From positions 1 through 64,000 of the forward strand of contig JAUXMY010000027.1 of the NCBI GenBank assembly GCA_030683005.1: a stretch of 64,000 nt of DNA, read 5' to 3'. The position numbers were made by a program, and so were the translations under genes. This stretch comes from Caulobacter sp. GTDB lineage: Bacteria; Pseudomonadota; Alphaproteobacteria; Caulobacterales; Caulobacteraceae. The notes under the pieces were generated by a model that was not told where the DNA came from, ran no database searches, and worked only from the letters and a program-made list of their open reading frames with translations. Numbering within the stretch: position 1 is the first letter of the stretch; each line of letters begins with the position of its first letter. Below, in pieces: positions 16,495-23,883 of this stretch.

Positions 16495-17622
16495 CTATTC
16501 GCTCTGCGGATAGCGCAATATCGCAGCGAGCAGGGCCTCTTCCGGAAGGTCCGCCCGGCGCACACTCAGGACTCGCCCACCCGTCAGGATCGCGCGTCCC
16601 GCGATCTCGTCGATTACGTCATAGCTCCCGGCGCTGGCCGTCGAGGCGAGAGAGACCTTGCCGTCGACATCGTCCATGGACCCGGGCAGCACCTGATCGA
16701 TGTCAATCAACAGCAGTTCGATCGCGCCCTGCGTTGCGGCGCGCGCCGCCACGTTGATGTCTGTTGTGGCTCGTCGCTGCCCCGACCGTGTCTGGAACAG
16801 CGCCTTCGCCGCGTCGATCTGACGGGCATACAGCCCGTCCAGGACAGGACGCGCTGCTTCGGCCAGCTCGCCGTCGCTCATGTGATCGGGGCTCGCCGAA
16901 ATCCCTTCTTCGACCAACGCCGGATAAGTGTTGATCGCCCGGAAGATCGGCCCGAGGGGTTCGGAAGCGGCCAGGATCAGTGGTGTCTCCCGTCCTGACA
17001 TAACGGCGCGCAAGGCCGCGTCGACCTGCCGTGCGTACTGACGCAGCAACAGGGTCTGGCCCTGGGCGTTGGCGATGCGCGTACCTTGAGTCAGGTTGTT
17101 GACCGACGCTCGACCGACGGCGTCGGCCGCGCTTCTGGGCAAGTCGGGAACTCTTACGGGCGACGGCGCCAGATCGGCGAACACCTCGACCAGGCGCGTG
17201 GCGTTCTCCGACAGGGCCAGAACGAACGCGGTTTGCGGAAAGGCGACGGCGCGCAGGAGCGGCTTGAGATGAAAGCGATCAGAGACCTCAACCCTATCGG
17301 TGACGGCGGTCGCCAGCCGGAATGTGCGGACGGTGTCGGGCGTGGCGAGGACGGCCAGGCTGTTGGCCTGCAATCGCCAGAACGCATCATCGTCTTCGAG
17401 CCCGGCGAGCTCGGCCGCCAGAAGGGCGCTGCGCCGCTTGTCCAGACCGGCTTCCTCAAGCTGCTTCAACGCGGCGCCGACAAGGTTGCCGAAAGCGATC
17501 CGGCTTGCCTTCACGTGCTGGGTTTGCGCGGTGGTGGAAAGATAGATCGACACACAGGCGTCGGCGCGCAGGCTGATCAGGGATCGAATTTCGGGGGGCG
17601 TGGGAATATCGACGTAAAGCAT
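16495..17622 (-). CDS. baeRF-family protein (bacterial relative of archaeo-eukaryotic release factor domain)
   Basis: A 375-residue cytosolic protein beginning DIPTPPEIRSLISLRADACVSIYLSTT, a start I associate with proteins annotated as baeRF domain-containing. The middle (ATRLVEVFADLAPSPVRVPDLPRSAADAVGR) and the C-terminal segment (ATTDINVAARAATQGAIELLLIDID) fit the eRF1 domain 2/3-like layout, in which the last domain resembles L7Ae/Pelota. Proteins of this family are proposed to act on stalled or modified ribosomes, but biochemical function is not established. AAGGAGA precedes the ATG at 17622. The gene is monocistronic and somewhat less GC-rich than its neighbours. Confidence 0.65.
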   Translation of the reverse strand: MLYVDIPTPPEIRSLISLRADACVSIYLSTTAQTQHVKASRIAFGNLVGAALKQLEEAGLDKRRSALLAAELAGLEDDDAFWRLQANSLAVLATPDTVRTFRLATAVTDRVEVSDRFHLKPLLRAVAFPQTAFVLALSENATRLVEVFADLAPSPVRVPDLPRSAADAVGRASVNNLTQGTRIANAQGQTLLLRQYARQVDAALRAVMSGRETPLILAASEPLGPIFRAINTYPALVEEGISASPDHMSDGELAEAARPVLDGLYARQIDAAKALFQTRSGQRRATTDINVAARAATQGAIELLLIDIDQVLPGSMDDVDGKVSLASTASAGSYDVIDEIAGRAILTGGRVLSVRRADLPEEALLAAILRYPQSE

Positions 17623-18009
17623 ATCGAGGCGTCTCCTTCTCTGTTTCGGGTTGCGTGACGCCCGTCCCTCGGGCGGCTCGGCCCGCTGTCAGGATCAAGC
17701 CTCAGTCCCGAGGCATCGGAATTAGGCTGGGAAATGGGGAGAGAATAAGGGGACAGGGAATTTGCACGGCGCAATCCCGCCTCGCGCTTGGCTCTTGTAC
17801 CCTGCACTGTTCGTCCGCGGATGTCTGCAGGCCTCGCCCGTAGACCGGGCGTGGCCGGCGCGGGTTCAGCCCTCGCCCCCGACACGCACCGCGTGTTCGG
17901 GCGCCCGCACTCGCCTCGGCGAACGGAGTTCACCTCTGGTTAGCGATGTCCGGTGACTCTGCGGCAAGGCAGAGGAGATCGTCCGTTGGGCGCACACGAC
18001 CACCCGTCC
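17623..18009. other. Intergenic region, no confident gene
   Basis: This ~390-bp gap is locally less GC-rich around 17700-17770 and holds the leader of the minus-strand baeRF-like gene at its left end. AGAGGAG near 17971-17977 followed by TTG at 17986 gives a possible alternative start for the next gene. I saw no convincing repeat, RNA or additional coding frame. Confidence 0.5.
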
Positions 18010-18372
18010 ATGGCTCTCGAAGCCAATATGGCGACCACGCTCGACGTCATGGCGTGGGAGATCGAGCTGGCGGGCGCCCGCTGCATCTTCCTGGACAAGG
18101 TGATCGGCGAGACCATGAAGAGCCTGCCTGTCGAGCAGCAGGGCATGATGATCGAGGGCCTGCATGCCATTGATCTGCTCAGCCAGCACCTGACCAACCT
18201 GTCGGCCTTCGCGCGCACCCTGAGCGGCGATTCTCCGGAAACGGCGGTCGCGCCGGTCGGCCGGGCCATCGGCGACATCACCCTGGGCGCCCTGGCTGAC
18301 CGGATGGCCACGGCCTTCGGGGCCGAGGAAGTCGCCGCCGAGGTCGACGCCGGCGATGTAGACCTGTTCTAG
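18010..18372 (+). CDS. Unrecognised helical protein next to a pseudo-receiver
   Basis: A 120-residue, probably all-helical protein (LDVMAWEIELAGARCIFLDKVIGE, EGLHAIDLLSQHLTNLSAFARTL, GALADRMATAFG) with an acidic C-terminus ending DAGDVDLF. I do not recognise a family. It has no signal peptide or membrane segment. Starts are ambiguous: ATG 18010, ATG 18028, or TTG 17986, which has the better ribosome-binding site. It lies 29 bp upstream of the receiver-domain gene on the same strand, so a regulatory partner or scaffold is possible. The D-x-L-S-Q-H-L-x-N-L segment is loosely like the helical dimerisation region of histidine phosphotransfer proteins, which is weak evidence. Confidence 0.6.
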   Translation: MALEANMATTLDVMAWEIELAGARCIFLDKVIGETMKSLPVEQQGMMIEGLHAIDLLSQHLTNLSAFARTLSGDSPETAVAPVGRAIGDITLGALADRMATAFGAEEVAAEVDAGDVDLF

Positions 18373-18401
18373 GCGTCCAGGATCAGGCGGGGGCGTCAGG
18401 C

Positions 18402-18854
18402 ATGAATTTCGATACGCGCGGGCAGAAGGTGCTGATCTTCGAGAACGATCGCGCCGTGCTGGAAATGCTGCAGATTCGCTTCGACGTGGCCGGCTACCAC
18501 ATCATGTGCGCCCGCAACGGCCTGGCGGCGATCGAGATGCTGGGCGTGATGCGCCCCGACGCGGTGGTCATGGAGATGGCCCTGCCCGAGGCCGACGGAT
18601 TCAGGATCCTCGAAGTGATCCGCGAGCGCTACGGCAAGCCGCCGTTTCCGATCCTGATCATGGGGCGCGCGCTCAGCGCCGAGGACATCCGGCGGGCCGT
18701 GGCGCTGGGCGCGCGGGATTGCCTCGCCAAGCCGTTCAGCGGCGCCGACGCCCTGGCGCGAGTCTCGCGCCTTCTGCAGCGGCGGACAGAGGGCGGCGCC
18801 TCGACAGCCGCCGCCGCCGCGGCGCCGGCTCACATGCAGAGCGTGGCGATCTAG
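18402..18854 (+). CDS. Stand-alone receiver domain lacking the phospho-acceptor Asp
   Basis: A 150-residue CheY-like protein: beta1 VLIFEND (10-16), alpha1, beta3 DAVVMEMALPEADGF (53-67), beta5 CLAKPF with the conserved K110, and an Ala-rich tail (about 130-145). The phosphorylation position holds Glu58 (VVMEMALP) where Asp is expected, and the Thr/Ser switch after beta4 is absent (LIMGRAL). D-to-E at this position often mimics the phosphorylated state, so constitutive or phosphate-independent signalling is likely (inference). There is no output domain. Downstream of the unknown helical protein at 18010. Confidence 0.85.
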   Translation: MNFDTRGQKVLIFENDRAVLEMLQIRFDVAGYHIMCARNGLAAIEMLGVMRPDAVVMEMALPEADGFRILEVIRERYGKPPFPILIMGRALSAEDIRRAVALGARDCLAKPFSGADALARVSRLLQRRTEGGASTAAAAAAPAHMQSVAI

Positions 18855-18926
18855 CGGTTCAGCCGCAAACCGCGACGCGGGGCCGAGTCTGGGCTATCAG
18901 GCGCGTCTGCCCGTGGAGTTCGACCC

Positions 18927-19169
18927 GTGACCACCTCGCCCATCGAAGACGCCATCATGGACCTGCTCGGCAAGGCGCCGTCCGGCAAGAGCATCGATCC
19001 GTCCGAGGTGGCCAAGCTGCTGCAGCCCGAGCGCTGGCAGCGCATCCTGCCGCAGGTGCGGTCCACGGCTGTCGGCCTGGCCCGGCAAGGCAAGCTGGTC
19101 ATCACCCGCCACGGCAAGCCGGCCGACCCTGACAGTTTCAAGGGCGTCTACCGCCTGAAACTGCCCTGA
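18927..19169 (+). CDS. DUF3253 domain protein
   Basis: An 80-residue winged-helix-like protein matching the DUF3253 pattern: SPIEDAIMDLLGKAP, then IDPSEVAKLLQPERWQRILPQVRSTAVGLARQGKLVITRHGKP and the C-terminal FKGVYRLKLP. Members are small and cytoplasmic, and function is unknown; the fold suggests nucleic-acid binding. The start is GTG with TGGAG upstream. Confidence 0.8.
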   Translation: MTTSPIEDAIMDLLGKAPSGKSIDPSEVAKLLQPERWQRILPQVRSTAVGLARQGKLVITRHGKPADPDSFKGVYRLKLP

Positions 19170-19215
19170 GCCTCGCGGCCTTTTCTTCGCCCTCGCGCCG
19201 CGCAAATCTGTCGTC

Positions 19216-20235
19216 ATGAACCGTCGCGCCTTCCTGCTGTCGGCGACAGCCCCCGTCGTCCTGGCCGCCTGCGCCCCGACCGTCCAGACGGCCGGTGTGC
19301 CCGGCATGGACTTCATCGGGCCAAGGTTCGACGAGGAGGTCTTCGTCAGCTTCGACGGGACCCGGCTGGGCCTGACGTGCTGGGCGCCGGACGGTCCGCC
19401 GCGGGCCGTGGTCGTGGCGCTGCACGGCATGAACGACTACGCCAACGCCTTTCACTTCGCCGCACCGGTCTGGGCGGAGGCCGGGATCATCACCTACGCC
19501 TTTGACCAGCGCGGCTTCGGGCGCTCACCCGGGCGTGGCGTCTGGGGCGGCGAGGCGCTGATGACCGAGGACCTGCGGACCTGCGTGGATGTCGTCCGGC
19601 GCCGGCATCCCGACCTGCCGATCACGGTGGTCGGGGAGAGCATGGGCGGGGCGGTGGCGATCAGCGCCTTCGCCTCGCAGCGGCCGCCGCTGGCCCATCG
19701 CCTGGCCCTGCTGGCGCCGGCGGTCTGGGGCTGGTCCAGCCAGCCGCTGCCCTACAAGACCGCCCTTTGGTTCACCGCCCATCTGGCCGGTGAGACCGTC
19801 ATCCGCCCGCCGCGCTGGGTGACCGACCGGGTGCATCCCAGCGACAACCTCGAAGAGTTGATCGCCATGGGTCGCGACCGGCTGATGATCTGGGGCGCCC
19901 GAAACGACACCCTGTTCGGCCTCGTCGATCTGATGGAGAGCGCCTGGGCGGGGGTGGGGCGCCTGCAGGTCCCGACCGGCTACTTCTACGGCGCCAACGA
20001 TGAGATCATACCAAAGGAGCCCAGTTTCCAGGCGGCGCGTCGCCTGAAGCCGTCCGACCGTTCGGCCTGGTACGCCGAGGGCTGGCATCTGCTCATCCGC
20101 GACCGGCAGCGCGAGCGGGTGATCGCCGACCTCCAGAGTTACATCCTCGACCCCGAGACGCCGTTCCCGTCGGGGGCGCCGACCATTCCGGGCGCGCCGA
20201 CACGCCGTAACGCCCCGGCCGTTTCAGGGTTGTGA
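19216..20235 (+). CDS. Alpha/beta-hydrolase lipoprotein, monoacylglycerol-lipase-like
   Basis: A 339-residue hydrolase of the lysophospholipase/monoglyceride-lipase group. The N-terminus MNRRAFLLSATAPVVLAAC has a lipobox (LAAC, Cys19), so it is probably a membrane-anchored lipoprotein. HGMNDYANAF forms the oxyanion region, S142 in GESMGG is the nucleophile, D262 in GANDEI and H291 in EGWHLL complete the triad. It would cleave acylglycerol or related esters in the envelope. The last 30 residues are Pro-rich and probably disordered. Confidence 0.88.
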   Translation: MNRRAFLLSATAPVVLAACAPTVQTAGVPGMDFIGPRFDEEVFVSFDGTRLGLTCWAPDGPPRAVVVALHGMNDYANAFHFAAPVWAEAGIITYAFDQRGFGRSPGRGVWGGEALMTEDLRTCVDVVRRRHPDLPITVVGESMGGAVAISAFASQRPPLAHRLALLAPAVWGWSSQPLPYKTALWFTAHLAGETVIRPPRWVTDRVHPSDNLEELIAMGRDRLMIWGARNDTLFGLVDLMESAWAGVGRLQVPTGYFYGANDEIIPKEPSFQAARRLKPSDRSAWYAEGWHLLIRDRQRERVIADLQSYILDPETPFPSGAPTIPGAPTRRNAPAVSGL

Positions 20236-20299
20236 CGCGGGCCTCCGGAGCGTAAACGGCGCGCGCACGTTCTATCCCCTAAACGGCAAAGATTCCGGC

Positions 20300-21376
20300 A
20301 TGACGCTGTTCGATTCTCCCGACTTCGCGAACCACGAAGGCGTTCACGCCTGTTTCGATGAAAAGTCCGGCCTGCGAACCATCATAGCCGTCCACTCCAC
20401 CGCGCGAGGCCCGGCGGCCGGCGGCTGCCGCCTGTGGCCCTACGCCAGCGCCGACGAGGCCCTGACCGACGCCCTCCGGCTGTCGCAGGGGATGTCGTAC
20501 AAGAACGCCATGGCCGACCTGCCGCTGGGGGGCGGCAAGGCGGTGATCATCGGCGACGCGCGCACCGACAAGACGCCGGCCCTGTTCGAGGCGTTCGGCC
20601 GCGCGGTCGACAGCCTGGGCGGCCGCTACTGGACGGCGGAGGACGTCGGGGTCTCGCCCGCCGATCTCGCCCACGCCAGCCGCACGACGAAGTATGTGGC
20701 CGGCCTCGAAGGGCATGCCGCCGCTTCCGGCGATCCCAGCCCGGTCACCGCCGAGGGCGTGTTCCGCGGCCTGCGGCTGTGCGTCGAGCGCGCCTATGAC
20801 CGCGACCTGACGGGCGTGACGGTGGCCATCCAGGGCGTCGGCCATGTCGGCGCCTGGCTCGCCGACAAGCTGCATGCCGCCGGCGCCAGGCTGATCATCA
20901 CCGACGTCAACGAGGCGGCCCTGGCCCAGGTCGCCGCTCGCACCGGCGCGCAGATCGTCGGGCCGGACGCCATCTTCGATGTCGAGGCGCAGGTGTTCGC
21001 CCCCTGCGCCCTCGGCGGGGCGATCAACGTCCACACCCTTGGCCGGCTGAAGGGCCGCGTCATCGCCGGCGCCGCCAACAACCAGCTGGCCACGCCCGAA
21101 ATCGGCGCGCTGCTGTTCGAGCAGGGCCGCCTCTACGCGCCCGACTATGTGATCAACGGCGGCGGAATCATCAATGTCGCGGCCGAGATCCTCGGCATCG
21201 AGTCCGGGACCGCCTTCGACGGCGGCTGGGTGGCGCGCAAGCTCGACCGCCTCACCGGGACGCTGGGCGAGGTGCTCGATCGCTCGCTGGCCGAGAAGCG
21301 CCCGACCCATGAGGTCGCAGACGAGATGGCCAAGGCGCGAATCGCTGAAGCGGCGGCGTTGAAGGCGGCCGCCTAA
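20300..21376 (+). CDS. Leucine/valine dehydrogenase, Glu/Leu/Phe/Val dehydrogenase family
   Basis: A 358-residue NAD-dependent amino-acid dehydrogenase, deaminating branched-chain amino acids to 2-oxo acids. Key lysines K68 (SYKNA) and K80 (GGGKA) sit at the positions of leucine dehydrogenase, which also has this shorter length compared with glutamate dehydrogenase (~450). The NAD site is GVGHVG in the second domain, followed by the family NNQL motif (GAANNQLA). Its stop overlaps the stop of the convergent gene at 21373. No clear ribosome-binding site precedes the ATG. Confidence 0.9.
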   Translation: MTLFDSPDFANHEGVHACFDEKSGLRTIIAVHSTARGPAAGGCRLWPYASADEALTDALRLSQGMSYKNAMADLPLGGGKAVIIGDARTDKTPALFEAFGRAVDSLGGRYWTAEDVGVSPADLAHASRTTKYVAGLEGHAAASGDPSPVTAEGVFRGLRLCVERAYDRDLTGVTVAIQGVGHVGAWLADKLHAAGARLIITDVNEAALAQVAARTGAQIVGPDAIFDVEAQVFAPCALGGAINVHTLGRLKGRVIAGAANNQLATPEIGALLFEQGRLYAPDYVINGGGIINVAAEILGIESGTAFDGGWVARKLDRLTGTLGEVLDRSLAEKRPTHEVADEMAKARIAEAAALKAAA

Positions 21377-22305
21377 CGCCCGGGAGGCGCTTCGGTCACG
21401 GCTTTCGGGATGCCTTTCTCGAACTTCGGCGCCTTGATCGGCTTGCCGCTGACCGTGAAGGTCACGCCGACGACGGTGTCCTCCTGCTTGTAGCCATAGG
21501 CGCCGATCTCGCGGCGGGCGGCGCTGACCGCGACCTGCCGATCACCCTGACGCCAGCCTATGCCCAGCTGGGCCTTGCCGAACTCGGCCAGGCGTTCGAC
21601 CGACCAGCCTGTCCGGCGCCAGCTGCCGCGGACCGGATCGCGGATAATATTCAGCCCGAAGGCCTCGCCAGAACCGGCGGCGAACACGAACCAGCGCCCC
21701 TTGGCGCGATCGGCGGGCTCGGGCGCGATGCTGAGCAGAAGTTGTTTGGCGTCGAATGGCTGCGACGGGCGGGCGGGGCGGGGCGCGAAGGCCGATCCGG
21801 CGCTTCCCTCGATGGCCAGTCCCGAACCGGTGTCGGTGGCGTCCCTGTCGGTGGAGACCGACACGCGAAGGGTCGGGCCGCCCGCCAGGACCTTCGGGCT
21901 GACCGACGCCAGGGCGACGCGGGAGCGAATGACGGGCGACCCGGCGGCGAGGCCGCGCGCCTGCGCTTCAACCGAAGGCGGCGGGGTCAGGGCCGCCAGC
22001 TGGACAGTCGAACGCGACAACGGCGGCTGGACCACCGTCGGCGCCTGCGGGGCATCGGACGCGGGGCCGCCGAGCAAGGCGAGGACCGGCGCCGGCGCCT
22101 CGTCCCACCGGCCGGTGCGAATGGGCGCGTCGGCGTCGTCGGGAACCCGGCCGCCGCCGCTGAACGTCTGGCCGAAATCGGCCGCAGCCAGCATGGAATC
22201 GGAGGTGAGTCCGTCCGTCGCCGCGCCGATGGAGGACGCCGCGCTTACCGCCATCGTCACCAGGACGACGACACTCGTCAGACTTGCCGCCGCGATCGCT
22301 CGCAT
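21373..22305 (-). CDS. Secreted protein of unknown function
   Basis: A 310-residue protein with an N-terminal signal or anchor (MRAIAAASLTSVVVLVTMAV...), a long low-complexity Ala/Pro/Ser-rich linker (about 30-175), and a conserved-looking C-terminal half (about 185-300: RWFVFAAGSGEAFGLNI, then GWSVERLAEFGKAQLGIGWRQGDRQVAVSAARREI, TVVGVTFTVSGKP). The C-terminal half alternates strands in the manner of a beta-barrel or beta-sandwich protein. I do not recognise a family. It is convergent with the leucine dehydrogenase. Confidence 0.7.
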   Translation of the reverse strand: MRAIAAASLTSVVVLVTMAVSAASSIGAATDGLTSDSMLAAADFGQTFSGGGRVPDDADAPIRTGRWDEAPAPVLALLGGPASDAPQAPTVVQPPLSRSTVQLAALTPPPSVEAQARGLAAGSPVIRSRVALASVSPKVLAGGPTLRVSVSTDRDATDTGSGLAIEGSAGSAFAPRPARPSQPFDAKQLLLSIAPEPADRAKGRWFVFAAGSGEAFGLNIIRDPVRGSWRRTGWSVERLAEFGKAQLGIGWRQGDRQVAVSAARREIGAYGYKQEDTVVGVTFTVSGKPIKAPKFEKGIPKAVTEAPPGR

Positions 22306-22422
22306 GGCGCACCCGGAAAAAACCTACTCCCCGAGAACATTGGTTAACGAGATGGATGGGGGAAGCAACCCCGCTCGCGAGGCGGGAGAGCAGTTTCTTT
22401 CACTTCGCGGGTCCTGCGTGAC

Positions 22423-22572
22423 CTAGTGGCCCGGCCGCGGCGCCGGCTTGCGGTCCGGGGAGGTCCGCTCCATGCAGCGCTTGTCCGGCTTCTGGCCATG
22501 CTGGGGCAGGGCGTCGGTCTTCGGGAGCGGGGCGGTCTTCAAGGTGCTTTGCTGGGGAAATCCACTGGTCAT
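22423..22572 (-). CDS. Small basic, proline-rich protein (49 aa, unrecognised)
   Basis: ATG at 22572 opens a 49-codon frame rich in K, R, P and Q (ends DRKPAPRPGH) with a single cysteine (KRCMER). GGGAGG lies upstream but about 13 bases away, a long spacing. It is 40 bp downstream of the transglutaminase stop on the same strand, so it could be co-transcribed. It is hydrophilic and probably disordered. Confidence 0.4.
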   Translation of the reverse strand: MTSGFPQQSTLKTAPLPKTDALPQHGQKPDKRCMERTSPDRKPAPRPGH

Positions 22573-22612
22573 CGGCTTGCTTCCACCTCCCTGTTGAACC
22601 GGTGAGCGACGG

Positions 22613-23479
22613 TCATGCGGCGGCCGGCAGGACCAGCTGGCCCACGTCGACATGCACGTCGAGGCGTGTGGCGCCGGGATCGCCCAGAATGAAGCCGCTG
22701 ACCGGCGCCGCCTCCTGCGGACGGCGGCTGGCGGCGATGCGGATGAGGTCGACGGATTCGGCCACGCCGTTGGTGGGATCGAACTCCATCCAGCCGAGGC
22801 CGGGGAGGAACACCTCGCACCAGGCGTGGGTCGCGCCGGCGCCGCGCATGGCGCCGCTGTTGACGTAGCCGGAGACAAACAGTGTCGCGTAGCCCAGCCA
22901 GCGCAGGCTCTCGACCATCAGCCAGGCGAAGTCGCGACAGGTGCCGCTGCCAAGCCGAAGGGTCTCGGCGGGCGCCTGGACCCCCTCCTCGTGGCGGGCG
23001 TGGTAGGTGAACTGGTCGTGGAGGGTGCGGTTCAGGCGCAGCAGGAAGTCCAGAGCCGGCTCGCCGTGCGAGCGCAGATGGCCGGCCACCCAGCGGAAGA
23101 CGCTGCCGTCCTGGTCCTCGAGCACCGGCGTGATGAATGGCGACAGCACCACCCGGTCCTCGACCGGATAGGCGATCGGCATCGCCGTGTGCGGGTCGTC
23201 GGCCTTCAGATAGGCCAGCGGCGCGGGGTAGCGGTCGATCACCAGGCGGTTGGTGATGTGGAGATGGTCGGCCCGTCCTTCGGGGGTAAACAAGCAGACG
23301 CAGTTGCCGAGCGGATCAAACACCCAGCGCATCTCGCCCGGCGAGGAAATGCTGAGCGAGGCCTCCACGACCCGGATGGCGTGGCTGTCGCGGGGGCGGA
23401 GCAACAGTCGGTGCGCCCCGAACCCGACCGGGTGCTCGTAGCTGTAGCGGGTCTCATGATGGATGGTCAGACGGGTCAC
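22613..23479 (-). CDS. Transglutaminase-like protein (bacterial, with N-terminal beta domain)
   Basis: A 288-residue protein of the family beginning RLTIHHETRYSYEHPV (bacterial transglutaminase-like N-terminal domain) followed by a papain-fold core. The triad is visible: C181 (GSGTCRDFA), H218 (ATHAW) and D234 (EFDPTNG). Members are cysteine proteases or amidases and are often encoded near amide-related genes; the substrate is unknown. The GTG start at 23479 has a weak ribosome-binding site. It follows the oxygenase operon with a 53-bp gap. Confidence 0.88.
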   Translation of the reverse strand: MTRLTIHHETRYSYEHPVGFGAHRLLLRPRDSHAIRVVEASLSISSPGEMRWVFDPLGNCVCLFTPEGRADHLHITNRLVIDRYPAPLAYLKADDPHTAMPIAYPVEDRVVLSPFITPVLEDQDGSVFRWVAGHLRSHGEPALDFLLRLNRTLHDQFTYHARHEEGVQAPAETLRLGSGTCRDFAWLMVESLRWLGYATLFVSGYVNSGAMRGAGATHAWCEVFLPGLGWMEFDPTNGVAESVDLIRIAASRRPQEAAPVSGFILGDPGATRLDVHVDVGQLVLPAAA

Positions 23480-23532
23480 GCTGCTGGAACCCGGGCGCCG
23501 CCCGTCGGTTCCATCACGAACCGGAGAAGAGC

Positions 23533-23883
23533 CTAGAGGGGATGAACGTAGACTTCGTTCCAGCCGATGCGGTCGCCCTCAAACTCCACCAGATCGAAGC
23601 CGCGCATGCGCGTGGGGCCATCCGGCGTCGTGATCGTGCAGTACCAGCGGCCGCAGAAGCCGCCGTCGATCGCCCAGACCGTCTCCGGCTCGTAGGTCAT
23701 CGGCGGGGTGGCGGCGAACAGGCCGGTCAGATAGGCGCGCAGGGCGTCATGGCCGACGATGCCGGCCGCTGTCTGCGGGTCCTTGTAGGTGCAGCCGGGT
23801 GCGTAGAAACCGACCAGGGCCTCGACATCCTTGGCCGTCCAGGCGGCCAGCCAGCGGGCGTTGAAATCCTCGATGTTCATCAT
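23533..23883 (-). CDS. NTF2-like (SnoaL-type) protein
   Basis: A 116-residue single-domain cone-fold protein: an N-terminal helix (NIEDFNARWLAAWTAKDVEALVGFYAPGCTYKDP) followed by the curved sheet (ETVWAIDGGFCGRWYCTI, FDLVEFEGDRI). Such proteins act as isomerases, cyclases or hydratases, or as small subunits of aromatic oxygenases. The ATG at 23883 overlaps the monooxygenase stop in ATGA, so the two are coupled. Asp/His pairs usable for acid-base catalysis are present but not assignable. Confidence 0.85.
   Translation of the reverse strand: MMNIEDFNARWLAAWTAKDVEALVGFYAPGCTYKDPQTAAGIVGHDALRAYLTGLFAATPPMTYEPETVWAIDGGFCGRWYCTITTPDGPTRMRGFDLVEFEGDRIGWNEVYVHPL

Noticed and set aside
16377..17086. 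Plus-strand short frames opposite the baeRF-like gene
   Set aside because: They are arginine/serine-rich shadows without ribosome-binding sites.
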